Assembly (NCBI RefSeq): GCF_001721645.1
Contig: NZ_CP017141.1
Span: forward strand, 4,898,001-4,962,000
DNA length: 64,000 nucleotides
From: Pedobacter steynii
GTDB taxonomy: Bacteria > Bacteroidota > Bacteroidia > Sphingobacteriales > Sphingobacteriaceae
Reading direction: 5' to 3'
Shown here: piece after piece, positions 7,885-16,499 of the stretch
How the letters are laid out: the number at the start of each line of letters is the position of its first letter
Position numbering within the stretch: position 1 is the stretch's first letter
Notes under the pieces: generated by a model
The model's database searches: none
What the model was told of the DNA's origin: nothing
The model's input: the letters and a program-made list of their open reading frames with translations, nothing else
Made by a program: the position numbers and the translations under genes

Positions 7885-10504
7885 TAGTTTTTTGTTGTTG
7901 GGCAGCGATTGCCTGATGATTGTAATGTTTAATCATTTCGGTGCGCCATTCTAATTCTGAGTAAGGAAAGACAAATGTTTCTTTTACGCGAACAGACTTC
8001 TTTAAATATAAAATCCATACAAAACACCAGGTTATGGAAATGAGTATGGAGGAAATTTCTTTCCCTACCACAAATGCTCCGATTTCGTGTTTGAGCAGGA
8101 GGTAAATACCGGAACTCAGAACTAAAAAGCAAATATATCCAAATAAGAGGGGAATGTAGAGCGCGGGAAAGTTTTTGCGCCTTTTAAAAAGCAGAAATAT
8201 GCCTAAAATCGAAAAACAAAGTAATGCAGCAAAGCCGAAGGCTTGTAAGATCAGCATGATTTTTACTGTGTATGTTCTCCAGATACTTTCGATACTCAGG
8301 TTTTTCCAGACCTGATAATCCCAGATGCCGAAGGTGATGATCCTCCCGAATAACCCGATCGGAAGAAGTATGGCATGGATCGCAAGCACGATCAGCCAGC
8401 CCCGGATTGGTCTTGCCTCCTGTAATTGCTGTAAAGAGTATTCAGATTTAGCCTGGTAAATTCTGATGGCGTAGATAAACAAAATAATCAGGGTAATGAT
8501 ACTGATGACCGTTAAATAAGGATTCCCCCTGCCAACGGTATCTGCAGCTCCCCAGCTGATGTAATAATTGAGTTCATCGCTGACTTTCTCGCGGTCTTTT
8601 GCATAAGTTTTTACTGCAGCGCCTTCTATAAAGTTTTTCTTTCCCAAAAAGCTGTATTTGAGCAGAACTGTTTTTTCTTTTTGATGACTGGTTCTTTCAA
8701 AGCGGAAAAAGTCGTTTTCAAATTCAACCGGTTCTAATCCCAGGTCCCATTTTTCCGGGGTCGTGATCTCAATAGACTGCTCTATATTTACCGGCCATTT
8801 TAAGGATAATGGAGCTTTTCTTGCCTTTGCAGGGATATTTCTCATTTCTGACAAGATCAGATCCGCGATGAAAGAAACGTACGGGCGGCCATCTTCTGAA
8901 TCTGTTGCCCAGATATCGCCGATCTCATAGCTTTCTGTAATTTCCAGTGTATTTGTTGCTTCGTTGTCTTTGATGGCCAATGGCTGGGCTTGTTCAATGC
9001 TGCTGTACATCTTGGAATAGTACTCCAGATATGATTTTTCCAGGTCATCAGTTCCTGTTTCCGCCAGTTCAGATCTGGTATTGTCGGCATAATTGCCCGT
9101 ATAGGTCGTCTTAATGATCAGCTTCGCTTTATGCTCGGCAGTCGTATCCGGCAGCGTAAAGCTAAGTTTGGAAACCTGTTTTCCGGTTGGCTTGCTGATT
9201 ACTTTCTCCAATGCATTGACCCCTTTTTTGAGGACAAGCGCATACCCATAATCCGGGAAATATATTTTATCTGCCGGCCCTCTCTGGTAAGAGATAGTCG
9301 GATCAATCCAGATTTTCTTTTGATGATGTTCGACTTGCACTACCACATGATTAAATGCAAAAGGACTGGGCAGACTTTCATTGGTTTTAATGGTGGTATA
9401 GGTATTGGCATAAGCCATATAAGCCTGGATATTCATTGGAGCCAGTAAATGGACCAGTAGGAGGGACTTGTCCTTACAGTCACCATAGCGCTGTTTCATT
9501 ACCTTCTCCGGCGAGTTTGGTTTATGAGAATACTGTCCGACTTCAATTCCCATATACCGGATTTCGTCCTGTACAAATCTGGTGGCCAGTTCCAGGTATT
9601 TGTCGGCATTATTCCCTGATTTTGCTTTTAACTCCTGAACCTTTTTATCCAGTAATGGTGAGTTCAGTTTCGGATAATCGTTGATCGATAAACCCCAGTT
9701 GACCACTTCATTCCAGTTTTTATATTCTGTAAGCTGCGTGCTTTTCAATGGGCTATACCAGGAAGGTTCAAAATCGGCAACCCGATGGGTTTTTGTCAAA
9801 CGGTCTTCCCATTCATATAGTTTAAGTCCGTCTTTCTCCGAGATCTTTGGCTGCGTATTGAAATTGAAGTTTTTCAGATTAAATGACCTGTTTTTGCCAA
9901 AGATGATATTGGTATAGAGCTGACCGATGCTGCTGGCCCCTTCAAAATAAAAATGAGTGGCATACTGCTGCCCAAAGATTGGATTCTGGCCTTTGAGCGT
10001 ATAGGCATATTCAATCCGGTCTCCTTTTCTGACATCATCCAGTAAGAGGAAGGCGTTGTAAGTTCCGCTATAAATGAATTTAGAAAGGTCTTTTTCCGTT
10101 TGAAGTACTTTAAACTTATGGGATTTCAGGAGGTCTACCGATTGGTTGTTTCTCCATAACAGTACTTTATGGAAGATCAGTTTCTGGAAGCCAGGTTCAT
10201 AGGTTACCGAGACTTCCGATCCGTTTTGTACCCCTGCGTCGGACACAATTTCCCGGATCACATGCGTAAACTCTTCCTGCAGCTCTATCTGGTTCTGGTT
10301 TTCGTACAGGGATAAGAAGTAACCATCGGAAATGTCTTTGGCGGGAGGGGTAGCTCCTTTGCTGTTTGTTTTGACAATCCATGAAGGATCTTTCGGGTCT
10401 ATTGAAAAATTTTTCCCTTGTCCGAATGTGGTACCAATAGCTATAAAACATAAAAATGCCACTAGTGGCATTTTTATGTTTTTGTAAAATAGAGTAGAGC
10501 GCAT
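7865..10504 (-). CDS. DUF3857 / transglutaminase-like / DUF2569 membrane protein
   Basis: An 879-residue envelope protein. Residues 1-29 form a signal peptide. A DUF3857 domain follows (about 60-260), then a transglutaminase-like domain with the likely triad Cys in QRYGDCKDKSLLL (about 343), His in FNHVVV (about 385) and Asp in IWIDPT (about 397). After a further exported beta-rich region (to about 660) come several membrane spans including a DUF2569-like unit (PIRGWLIVLAIHAILLPIG). The exported part would face the periplasm. DUF3857-transglutaminase proteins are common and uncharacterised in Bacteroidota; adding a DUF2569-like four-helix module is less usual. A perfect 38-base palindrome lies within codons 8-20. 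Confidence 0.85.
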   Translation of the reverse strand: MRSTLFYKNIKMPLVAFLCFIAIGTTFGQGKNFSIDPKDPSWIVKTNSKGATPPAKDISDGYFLSLYENQNQIELQEEFTHVIREIVSDAGVQNGSEVSVTYEPGFQKLIFHKVLLWRNNQSVDLLKSHKFKVLQTEKDLSKFIYSGTYNAFLLLDDVRKGDRIEYAYTLKGQNPIFGQQYATHFYFEGASSIGQLYTNIIFGKNRSFNLKNFNFNTQPKISEKDGLKLYEWEDRLTKTHRVADFEPSWYSPLKSTQLTEYKNWNEVVNWGLSINDYPKLNSPLLDKKVQELKAKSGNNADKYLELATRFVQDEIRYMGIEVGQYSHKPNSPEKVMKQRYGDCKDKSLLLVHLLAPMNIQAYMAYANTYTTIKTNESLPSPFAFNHVVVQVEHHQKKIWIDPTISYQRGPADKIYFPDYGYALVLKKGVNALEKVISKPTGKQVSKLSFTLPDTTAEHKAKLIIKTTYTGNYADNTRSELAETGTDDLEKSYLEYYSKMYSSIEQAQPLAIKDNEATNTLEITESYEIGDIWATDSEDGRPYVSFIADLILSEMRNIPAKARKAPLSLKWPVNIEQSIEITTPEKWDLGLEPVEFENDFFRFERTSHQKEKTVLLKYSFLGKKNFIEGAAVKTYAKDREKVSDELNYYISWGAADTVGRGNPYLTVISIITLIILFIYAIRIYQAKSEYSLQQLQEARPIRGWLIVLAIHAILLPIGLFGRIITFGIWDYQVWKNLSIESIWRTYTVKIMLILQAFGFAALLCFSILGIFLLFKRRKNFPALYIPLLFGYICFLVLSSGIYLLLKHEIGAFVVGKEISSILISITWCFVWILYLKKSVRVKETFVFPYSELEWRTEMIKHYNHQAIAAQQQKTNDNENV
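10445..10482. repeat. Perfect 38-bp palindrome inside a coding start
   Basis: The half-site AAAACATAAAAATGCCACT is followed directly by its exact complement, centred on ACTAGT. It lies inside the signal-peptide codons of the transglutaminase-like gene, 45 bases past the stop of the upstream acyl-CoA dehydrogenase gene. Read on the minus strand it is a 19-base stem ending in a T-rich tract, so it resembles a terminator or attenuator placed within the coding region. Confidence 0.7.
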
Positions 10505-10526
10505 CTATCTGAAATATGTGGTGTGT

Positions 10527-11717
10527 CTATTTGAACGCGTTTATTCCGGTTACGTCCATACCGGTAATTAATAAGTGGATGTCATGCGTACCTTCATAGG
10601 TTACTACAGATTCTAAGTTCATCATATGTCTCATGATCGAGTACTCGCCTGTAATCCCCATTCCGCCCAACATTTGTCTGGCATTGCGGGCGATATCCAA
10701 TGCGATTTCCACGCTGTTTCTCTTGGCCATAGAAATCTGTTCGGCAGTGGCCCTGTTTTCACTCTTTAGTACTCCTAAGCGCCATACCAGCAATTGAGCT
10801 TTGGTGATTTCGGTAACCATTTCCGCCAGTTTCTTTTGTTGCAACTGGAATCCGCCAATCGGCTTGCCAAATTGAACGCGTTCTTTGGAATAGCGTAAAG
10901 CAGTATCATAGCAGTCCATTGCCGCACCCAATGCACCCCAGGCGATGCCATAGCGTGCCTGATTTAAGCAGCCCAATGGTCCTTTTAATCCGCTGATTTC
11001 AGGGAATAGGTTTTCTTTAGGAACCTTTACATTGTCAAATACCAGTTCGCCTGTCGCAGAAGCCCTTAAGCTCCATTTGTTATGCGTTTCAGGTGTGCTG
11101 AACCCTTCCATACCTCTTTCTACCACTAAACCTCTGATCTTGCCCGACTCGTCTTTTGCCCATACCACAGCGATATCAGCAAAAGGAGCATTGGAGATCC
11201 ACATTTTAGCTCCGTTTAACAGGTAATGGTCGCCCTTGTCTTTTATATTCGTTACCATGCCACCAGGATTCGATCCATGATCCGGCTCGGTTAATCCGAA
11301 ACAGCCCATGAGTTCTCCTGTAGCCAGTTTTGGCAGGTATTTTTTGCGTTGTTCTTCTGAGCCATAAGCATAAATCGGATACATCACCAATGATCCCTGT
11401 ACGGAAGCGGTAGACCTGATTCCGGAATCTCCACGTTCAATTTCCTGCATCAGGATACCATAAGCAATATAGTCCAGTCCGGCGCCACCATATTCTACAG
11501 GGATGGTAGGTCCGAAGGCACCAATTTCGCCCAGTCCTTTGATCAGGTGTTTGGGGAATTCGGCTTTCTGTGCATAGTCTTCAATAACCGGGGTGACTTC
11601 TTTCTTCACCCAGTCTCTGGCCGCAGAGCGGATCAGCTTATGTTCTTCAGTAAGTAATTCGTCGAGTAAATAATAATCAGGAGCTTCGTAAAGGTCTTTT
11701 TTGGCAGATTTATTCAT
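10527..11717 (-). CDS. Acyl-CoA dehydrogenase, glutaryl-CoA-dehydrogenase-like
   Basis: A 396-residue flavoprotein that oxidises acyl-CoA thioesters at the alpha-beta bond, passing electrons to ETF. The FAD/substrate motif CFGLTEPDHGSNPGGM is present, and the catalytic base is E375 in VTYEGTHDIH, the C-terminal position used by glutaryl-CoA and short-chain enzymes. Overall form (long N-terminal helix block, RYGIAWGALGAA, GGFQLQQKKLA) is closest to glutaryl-CoA dehydrogenases, which also decarboxylate to crotonyl-CoA. Whether the substrate is really glutaryl-CoA is not proven. The next gene starts 22 bases downstream on the same strand. Confidence 0.88.
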   Translation of the reverse strand: MNKSAKKDLYEAPDYYLLDELLTEEHKLIRSAARDWVKKEVTPVIEDYAQKAEFPKHLIKGLGEIGAFGPTIPVEYGGAGLDYIAYGILMQEIERGDSGIRSTASVQGSLVMYPIYAYGSEEQRKKYLPKLATGELMGCFGLTEPDHGSNPGGMVTNIKDKGDHYLLNGAKMWISNAPFADIAVVWAKDESGKIRGLVVERGMEGFSTPETHNKWSLRASATGELVFDNVKVPKENLFPEISGLKGPLGCLNQARYGIAWGALGAAMDCYDTALRYSKERVQFGKPIGGFQLQQKKLAEMVTEITKAQLLVWRLGVLKSENRATAEQISMAKRNSVEIALDIARNARQMLGGMGITGEYSIMRHMMNLESVVTYEGTHDIHLLITGMDVTGINAFK

Positions 11718-11852
11718 TGTTTACACTATATTTGGTTAAGTGATCAGCTGTCGCTTTTGTTTGAACATGGATTTTTCAGGTCCCGTTTGCTTCAAAGGTA
11801 ATAATTTCGAGGAATGGCTGGTAAAAACCGTTCAAAAAATTAATTTTGCCAA

Positions 11853-12236
11853 ATGAGCACAGCAAAAAGCTATATTCAAACCGTTGCCTTAAAAGATGTA
11901 AAATGTCATGCCTTCCACGGATGGTATCCTGAAGAGCAGAAAACAGGGATTTACTTTATGGTCGATGTAGAGGTTACTTTTGTCCATTCGGGAGACACAG
12001 AAAACTTAAACCATACTGTAAATTATGAGGTCCTGAATACCATCATCCTGGAAGAAATGAGTAATACCCAGAAGATGCTGGAGACCGTAGTGAGAAGGAT
12101 TCTGGACCGCATCATTGCCAATTATCCTTTTGTGCTGACTGCGCGCACCGGAATCCGGAAAATGAACCCGCCAATGCCGGGAGAAATCGGGCATTCTTTT
12201 GTTCAGCTGAGTTATACTGCTCCGGAGCAAGTTTAA
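11853..12236 (+). CDS. folB: Dihydroneopterin aldolase
   Basis: A 127-residue enzyme of folate biosynthesis that cleaves 7,8-dihydroneopterin to 6-hydroxymethyl-dihydropterin and glycolaldehyde. The tunnel-fold signature is clear: FHGWYPEEQKTGIYFMVDVEV near the start, HTVNYEVL in the middle and the catalytic-lysine region RKMNPPMPG near the end. Length is typical. It is read toward a GlcD-type oxidase gene 88 bases downstream, which is probably functionally unrelated. Confidence 0.92.
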   Translation: MSTAKSYIQTVALKDVKCHAFHGWYPEEQKTGIYFMVDVEVTFVHSGDTENLNHTVNYEVLNTIILEEMSNTQKMLETVVRRILDRIIANYPFVLTARTGIRKMNPPMPGEIGHSFVQLSYTAPEQV

Positions 12237-12323
12237 TCTCTTTTTATCATCCTCTTTCTATCATTTCATTCTAAATCATTCTAAAAAAATACCAGTTTAA
12301 AGCCTAAAAAAACCAAATATATA

Positions 12324-13721
12324 ATGGAATACACTAAAATAACTTCAGACCTACTGGAGCTGATCAAAGCAGCTGTTGGTGCAGAAAGTGTTTTTACGGA
12401 TCAGGATTCGTTGAACACTTATTGTCATGATGAAACTGAAGATTTGAAATATTACCCTGAAGTAGTGGTTAAACCTAAAGATACTGCTTCGGTGGCCGCG
12501 TTATTAAAGTTATGTAATGAAAAACATGTTCCTGTAACCCCTCGTGGGGGCGGAACCGGATTGAGTGGTGGGGCATTGCCTGTTTTTGGAGGGGTGTTGC
12601 TGTCTATGGAGAAATTCAAACAGATCATTGACATTGATACTGAAAACCTGCAGGCGGTGGTTGAGCCTGGTGTGATTACCGAGGAATTTATGAATGCAGT
12701 TGCCGAAAAAGGATTGCTTTATCCGATAGATCCATCCAGTAAAGGGTCCTGCTTTATTGGCGGGAATGTTGCTCATGGCTCTGGCGGACCGAGAGTAGTG
12801 AAGTATGGCACCATCAGGGAATATATCCTGAACCTGGAAGTGGTTTTGCCTACAGGAGAAGTGATCTGGACCGGTGCAAATACCCTGAAATATGCTTCCG
12901 GTTATAACCTGACTCAATTGATGATCGGCTCTGAAGGGACATTAGGTGTGGTTACCAAGATTGTCACCAAATTGATTCCGAGGTCTGAGCACAGTGTGCT
13001 CATGATGGCTTCTTTTTCTGAAAATGAACAGGCCTGCGGTGCGGTATCCGCCATCTTCCGGGCAGGGGTGATTCCTTCTGCACTAGAGTTCATGGAACGA
13101 AGAGGAGTAGAGTGGGTGATTGAATATGACGACATTAAATTTGATTTGAAAGATGGGGTCAATGCCTTTCTTTTAATTGAATTTGACGGTGACGATATGG
13201 ACAGCATTTTCAAAGACTGTGAAAAAGTAAACGTGGTATTGGAGGAATTTGGCTGTACCGATGTGCTTTTTGCCGATACTGCGGCACAAAAAAATGAGCT
13301 TTGGCGGATCAGGCGTACCATGCCGGAATCGGTAAAATCCAACTCGATCTATAAAGAAGAAGATACCGTAGTGCCCAGAGCGGCCTTACCTCAGCTGATT
13401 AAAGGGATTAAAGAAATTGGCAGCAGGTATGGTTTTGAAAGTGTTTGTTATGGACATGCCGGTGATGGAAACCTCCATGTCAACATCATCAAAGCCGGGA
13501 TGAGTGATGAGGATTGGAAAAATAAGCTCAAAGACGGCATTGTGGAAGTATTCGAGCTGACCAGTGCATTGGGCGGAACGATCTCCGGTGAGCACGGTAT
13601 CGGGCTGGTGCAAAAGGACTTTATGCCCATCAAATACAGTGAGATTAACCTGAACCTGATGCGCAGTATAAAGAAAGTGTTTGATCCTGCAGGTATTTTA
13701 AATCCGGGGAAAATCTTTTAG
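12324..13721 (+). CDS. FAD-linked oxidase, glycolate oxidase GlcD / D-lactate dehydrogenase type
   Basis: A 465-residue flavoenzyme. An N-terminal FAD_binding_4 domain of the PCMH fold has the pyrophosphate loop VTPRGGGTGLSGGALP and the later SCFIGGNVAHGSGGPRVVKYG. The C-terminal FAD-oxidase C domain contains the metal-site motif CYGHAGDGNLHVNI and ends with the family signature SGEHGIGLVQKDFM...KKVFDPAGILNPGK. These enzymes oxidise D-2-hydroxyacids such as glycolate or D-lactate. There are no adjacent glcE/glcF subunits, which favours a stand-alone D-2-hydroxyacid dehydrogenase. The substrate is not determined. Confidence 0.9.
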   Translation: MEYTKITSDLLELIKAAVGAESVFTDQDSLNTYCHDETEDLKYYPEVVVKPKDTASVAALLKLCNEKHVPVTPRGGGTGLSGGALPVFGGVLLSMEKFKQIIDIDTENLQAVVEPGVITEEFMNAVAEKGLLYPIDPSSKGSCFIGGNVAHGSGGPRVVKYGTIREYILNLEVVLPTGEVIWTGANTLKYASGYNLTQLMIGSEGTLGVVTKIVTKLIPRSEHSVLMMASFSENEQACGAVSAIFRAGVIPSALEFMERRGVEWVIEYDDIKFDLKDGVNAFLLIEFDGDDMDSIFKDCEKVNVVLEEFGCTDVLFADTAAQKNELWRIRRTMPESVKSNSIYKEEDTVVPRAALPQLIKGIKEIGSRYGFESVCYGHAGDGNLHVNIIKAGMSDEDWKNKLKDGIVEVFELTSALGGTISGEHGIGLVQKDFMPIKYSEINLNLMRSIKKVFDPAGILNPGKIF

Positions 13722-13738
13722 AAGCCCAGGGACAATAT

Positions 13739-13760
13739 AAATCCATTTCTGTGGATTTTT
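13739..13760 (+). terminator. Hairpin terminator after the FAD oxidase
   Basis: A short stem AAATCCA/TGGATTT with a six-base loop and a T run follows the FAD-oxidase stop by 17 bases. Confidence 0.65.
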
Positions 13761-13806
13761 AAGCCTTTGTGTGGGATAGTTTTTTGAACTGCCTACACAA
13801 AGGCTT
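13761..13806. terminator. Bidirectional terminator between convergent genes
   Basis: A 12-base perfect stem (AAGCCTTTGTGT) encloses a 22-base loop containing a T run. It lies just before the end of the convergent thioesterase gene and probably terminates transcripts from that side. Confidence 0.7.
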
Positions 13807-13810
13807 TCTG

Positions 13811-14302
13811 TTAATTCCCTTCCAGTTGTTCAAAGGAAATCATTTTTTCTCTTTCATTTTCAGGTATGGGGGCTGCAGTTTTACTTTGATAATCGAAGGC
13901 TACACAAACTGTTTTTCCTTTGCTGCATACCACTTCTTTCCCGAGTACCATTTTTACCAACAGGTATTCCAGGTCGAAACTGCTTTTTCCGATCCGGGAT
14001 GTTTTTACATACATGCTGATTTTATCGTCTATAAACACAGGGGTAATGTAATCCAGGCTGGCCTGCGCAATCACCACCCCGGTTTTTTTCCAGTCCCATT
14101 GAATGGCCATATTCCAATACTTGGACCGGGCAATCTCCATGTAGGTAAAGTAGACTGCATTGTTCACATGGCCCATCATATCAAAATCGGCAAAGCGGGT
14201 TTCAATCTCAGTTTTATACTTAAAACTGTCTAAATGGTTGATGATGTCTGCCTTTTTGTCTTGTATTTTTGATTTACTGCGCCAAAATGTCTTAAAATTC
14301 AT
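13811..14302 (-). CDS. Acyl-CoA thioesterase, hotdog fold (4HBT family)
   Basis: A 163-residue protein whose core (residues 30-150) is a 4-hydroxybenzoyl-CoA-thioesterase-type hotdog. The active-site motif RFADFDMMGHVNNAVYF contains the aspartate and the GHVNN turn of YbgC/FadM-like enzymes, followed by the long central helix (YMEIARSKYW). It should hydrolyse an acyl-CoA in the cytoplasm; chain preference is unknown. The basic N-terminal 28 residues (KTFWRSKSKIQDKK) are an extension beyond the fold. It is divergent from the Hsp20 gene. Confidence 0.88.
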   Translation of the reverse strand: MNFKTFWRSKSKIQDKKADIINHLDSFKYKTEIETRFADFDMMGHVNNAVYFTYMEIARSKYWNMAIQWDWKKTGVVIAQASLDYITPVFIDDKISMYVKTSRIGKSSFDLEYLLVKMVLGKEVVCSKGKTVCVAFDYQSKTAAPIPENEREKMISFEQLEGN

Positions 14303-14378
14303 AGAAAATAGGGTTGGTATAAGTGTTGATTAGATGCTTAGTATAAAATTAAAACTTAAATAATAGGAGAAATAAACA

Positions 14379-14813
14379 ATGACACTAGTAAAATTTAACA
14401 ACAGAACCAGAAACACTGCACCTTACTTTAACAACGTATTTGACTCTTTGTTTAGTGAGGCATTAAATAAAAATTTAACTGTAAACAAAGTTCCCGGAGT
14501 AAACATTCTGGAAACTGAGACAGATTACAAGATTGAATTGGCTGCTCCTGGTTTAACTAAAGAAGATTTTCAGATTAACCTGAAGAAAGATACCCTTTCT
14601 GTATGGGCAGAGAAAAAAGAAAGCGAAACTGAAACGAAAAAAGATTATACCCGTAAAGAATTTGATTATTACTCTTTCGCAAGATCATTCGTGTTGCCTG
14701 AAAGTGTAGATGCAGAAAAGATTGCTGCTGAATACACCAATGGAATTTTAAACATCACGATTGGTAAAAAAGACGAATCTAAGTCCTCTACAAAAGAAAT
14801 TAAAGTTTCGTAA
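14379..14813 (+). CDS. Hsp20 / alpha-crystallin small heat-shock protein
   Basis: A 144-residue small heat-shock chaperone that holds unfolding proteins in large oligomers. The alpha-crystallin domain spans about residues 40-140: NILETETDYKIELAAPGLTKEDF opens it and the closing signature is AEYTNGILNITIGKK. A purine-rich ribosome-binding site (AGGAGA) lies nine to eleven bases before the ATG. A terminator hairpin follows the stop. There is no neighbouring partner gene; heat or stress induction is expected, but no CIRCE-like element was found upstream. Confidence 0.93.
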   Translation: MTLVKFNNRTRNTAPYFNNVFDSLFSEALNKNLTVNKVPGVNILETETDYKIELAAPGLTKEDFQINLKKDTLSVWAEKKESETETKKDYTRKEFDYYSFARSFVLPESVDAEKIAAEYTNGILNITIGKKDESKSSTKEIKVS

Positions 14814-14847
14814 ATAAGAATTTCATAATTGGTTTGGTTTAAGGTTG

Positions 14848-14882
14848 TAAGGGCATATCGAAAGATATGTCCTTATTTTTTT
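14848..14882 (+). terminator. Rho-independent terminator after hsp20
   Basis: A 12-base stem (TAAGGGCATATC, one G-T wobble) with a GAAA loop and a long T run. It would lie inside any upstream-extended version of the next gene, which supports the later start chosen there. Confidence 0.88.
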
Positions 14883-14936
14883 GTTAAGCAGAACAGAGTG
14901 GAGAGGATATTTGTTGCTATAGAAATCCCTTATTAC

Positions 14937-15515
14937 ATGAAAGCAATCGGAAAATTCATTTTACTGAAGCCCGAAGAATTTGATTCCTGGCTTGAGTTAC
15001 AAAAGACCAGCAGAGCGATCAGGCTGGTTCAATTACATCATACCTATATTCCCGCCTATAAGCATTTTAAGGAGAACAATCATTTTGCGCTTTGTGAAGC
15101 TATGGAACAGGCCCATCTGGAGCGGGGTTTTGCAGAGATTGCACAGAACTTTACCACTTTCCCTGATGGGAAAATCATGGTTTGCCGGAGTATGAACATC
15201 ATACCAGCCGGAATTAAAGGAGCCAACAAGAATGGAATCTGTATAGAGAATGTTGGAAATTTTGATAAAGGCAGAGATGTGCTCAGCGAATTACAAAAAG
15301 GCACCATTTTATCGATAACCAAAAGTTTACTGGCCCATTTTAAGCTGATTCCAAATGATCAGACCGTTGTTTATCACCATTGGTATGATCTGAATGCTGG
15401 AAAGAGAATCAAGGTGGAGGGGATCGGGGTGACTAAAAGCTGTCCCGGGACAAACTTTTTTGGTGGGAATACCGTAGCTGATTTTAATGCGTATTTGTTG
15501 CCTTTGCTGAAATAA
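14937..15515 (+). CDS. N-acetylmuramoyl-L-alanine amidase-like protein
   Basis: A 192-residue protein with the amidase_2/peptidoglycan-recognition fold. Zinc ligands are suggested by LVQLHHTYIP (first His pair), the later VVYHHWYDL histidine pair, and TKSCPGTNFF, the place of the final ligand cysteine. IMVCRSMNIIPAGIKGANKN and GICIENVGNFD are typical of the fold. I use the ATG at 14937, because the earlier in-frame start would put a terminator hairpin inside the gene. There is no signal peptide, which is odd for a wall-cutting enzyme; a cytoplasmic recycling role or non-classical export are both possible. Confidence 0.75.
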   Translation: MKAIGKFILLKPEEFDSWLELQKTSRAIRLVQLHHTYIPAYKHFKENNHFALCEAMEQAHLERGFAEIAQNFTTFPDGKIMVCRSMNIIPAGIKGANKNGICIENVGNFDKGRDVLSELQKGTILSITKSLLAHFKLIPNDQTVVYHHWYDLNAGKRIKVEGIGVTKSCPGTNFFGGNTVADFNAYLLPLLK

Positions 15516-15662
15516 AACCATGTCATCAACTCATTATTAAATTGGCAATATCAATTCGCAAAGAGTTGGATCTTGCTTTTAATTCACTGAGTTATATGTG
15601 CATATTTGTTGTACCATAATTTAAGCAGCAAAAATCTAAATCATTATTACGAACAACAACAT

Positions 15663-16436
15663 ATGAAACACGGACTTCTAATTGACATGGATGGTGTCAT
15701 TTACAGCGGAGAAACTTTAATAGAGGGTGCGGATAGGTTTATTGCCAACCTGCTTAAAAACGACATCCCTTTTACTTTTATGACCAATAACAGTCAGCGG
15801 ACCCGGCTTGATGTGGTTCGTAAGCTAAAACTTCTTGGTATTGAAGTGACTGAAAAGCATGTTTATACCAGTGCGATGGCAACCGGTAAATTTCTTGGCG
15901 ACCAGGGCGAAAACGGAACAGCTTACGTATTAGGAGAAGGTGGACTGATTACCAGTTTACATGAAAATGGCATCAACCTCGTGAATACCGATCCTGAGTT
16001 TGTGGTATTGGGTGAGGGCCGGAATTTTACTTTGGAAATGGTGCAACGCGCGGTAGATATGATTCTTGCGGGAGCCAAATTCATCACTACCAATCAGGAT
16101 CCATCTCCTAAAAAACCAGGATGGAATAATCTGGGTATTGCTGCAACTACCGCTATGATAGAAGAGGCAACAGGCAGGAAGGCCTTTGTAATCGGGAAGC
16201 CAAGTCCGGTAATGATGCGTTCGGCCAGAAAGTATTTAGGACTGGAAACCGCAGAAACCACTGTAATTGGCGATACGATGGAAACAGATATACAGGGAGG
16301 GGTGCAAATGGGGTACAAAACCATATTGGTTTTATCCGGAATCGCAAAAAAGGAAAGTTTAAGTGAGTACGCGTTTAAACCGGATTTGATTGTTGGCTCG
16401 GTGGATCAGCTTGAATTCCCTTTAAAATGGTGGTAA
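15663..16436 (+). CDS. HAD-superfamily phosphatase, NagD-like (class IIA)
   Basis: A 257-residue HAD hydrolase that removes phosphate from small phosphometabolites. Motif I is LLIDMDGVIYSGE (nucleophile and acid aspartates), motif II is FMTNNSQRT, the type-IIA cap lies between residues 80 and 180, motif III is the lysine of VIGKPSP and motif IV is GDTMETDIQGG. I chose the ATG at 15663, which puts motif I at the very N-terminus as in the family; an in-frame ATG 57 bases earlier adds an unlikely N-rich tail. Substrates of NagD-like enzymes include nucleoside monophosphates and sugar phosphates. Confidence 0.9.
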   Translation: MKHGLLIDMDGVIYSGETLIEGADRFIANLLKNDIPFTFMTNNSQRTRLDVVRKLKLLGIEVTEKHVYTSAMATGKFLGDQGENGTAYVLGEGGLITSLHENGINLVNTDPEFVVLGEGRNFTLEMVQRAVDMILAGAKFITTNQDPSPKKPGWNNLGIAATTAMIEEATGRKAFVIGKPSPVMMRSARKYLGLETAETTVIGDTMETDIQGGVQMGYKTILVLSGIAKKESLSEYAFKPDLIVGSVDQLEFPLKWW

Positions 16437-16451
16437 GTATTAGCTAAGAGA

Positions 16452-16483
16452 AAGAGGCTATCCCTTGTTGGAGATAGCCTCTT
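16452..16483. terminator. Hairpin between convergent genes
   Basis: An 11-base perfect stem (AAGAGGCTATC) with a 10-base loop lies between the HAD phosphatase stop and the end of the convergent decarboxylase. The T tract is weak on the plus side, so it is called with moderate confidence. Confidence 0.6.
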
Positions 16484-16499
16484 GAAATTATGTTTTGAC

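Noticed and set aside
14829..14936. Extended N-terminus of the amidase-like protein
   Set aside because: The extension would include the hsp20 terminator hairpin and has no protein-like features.
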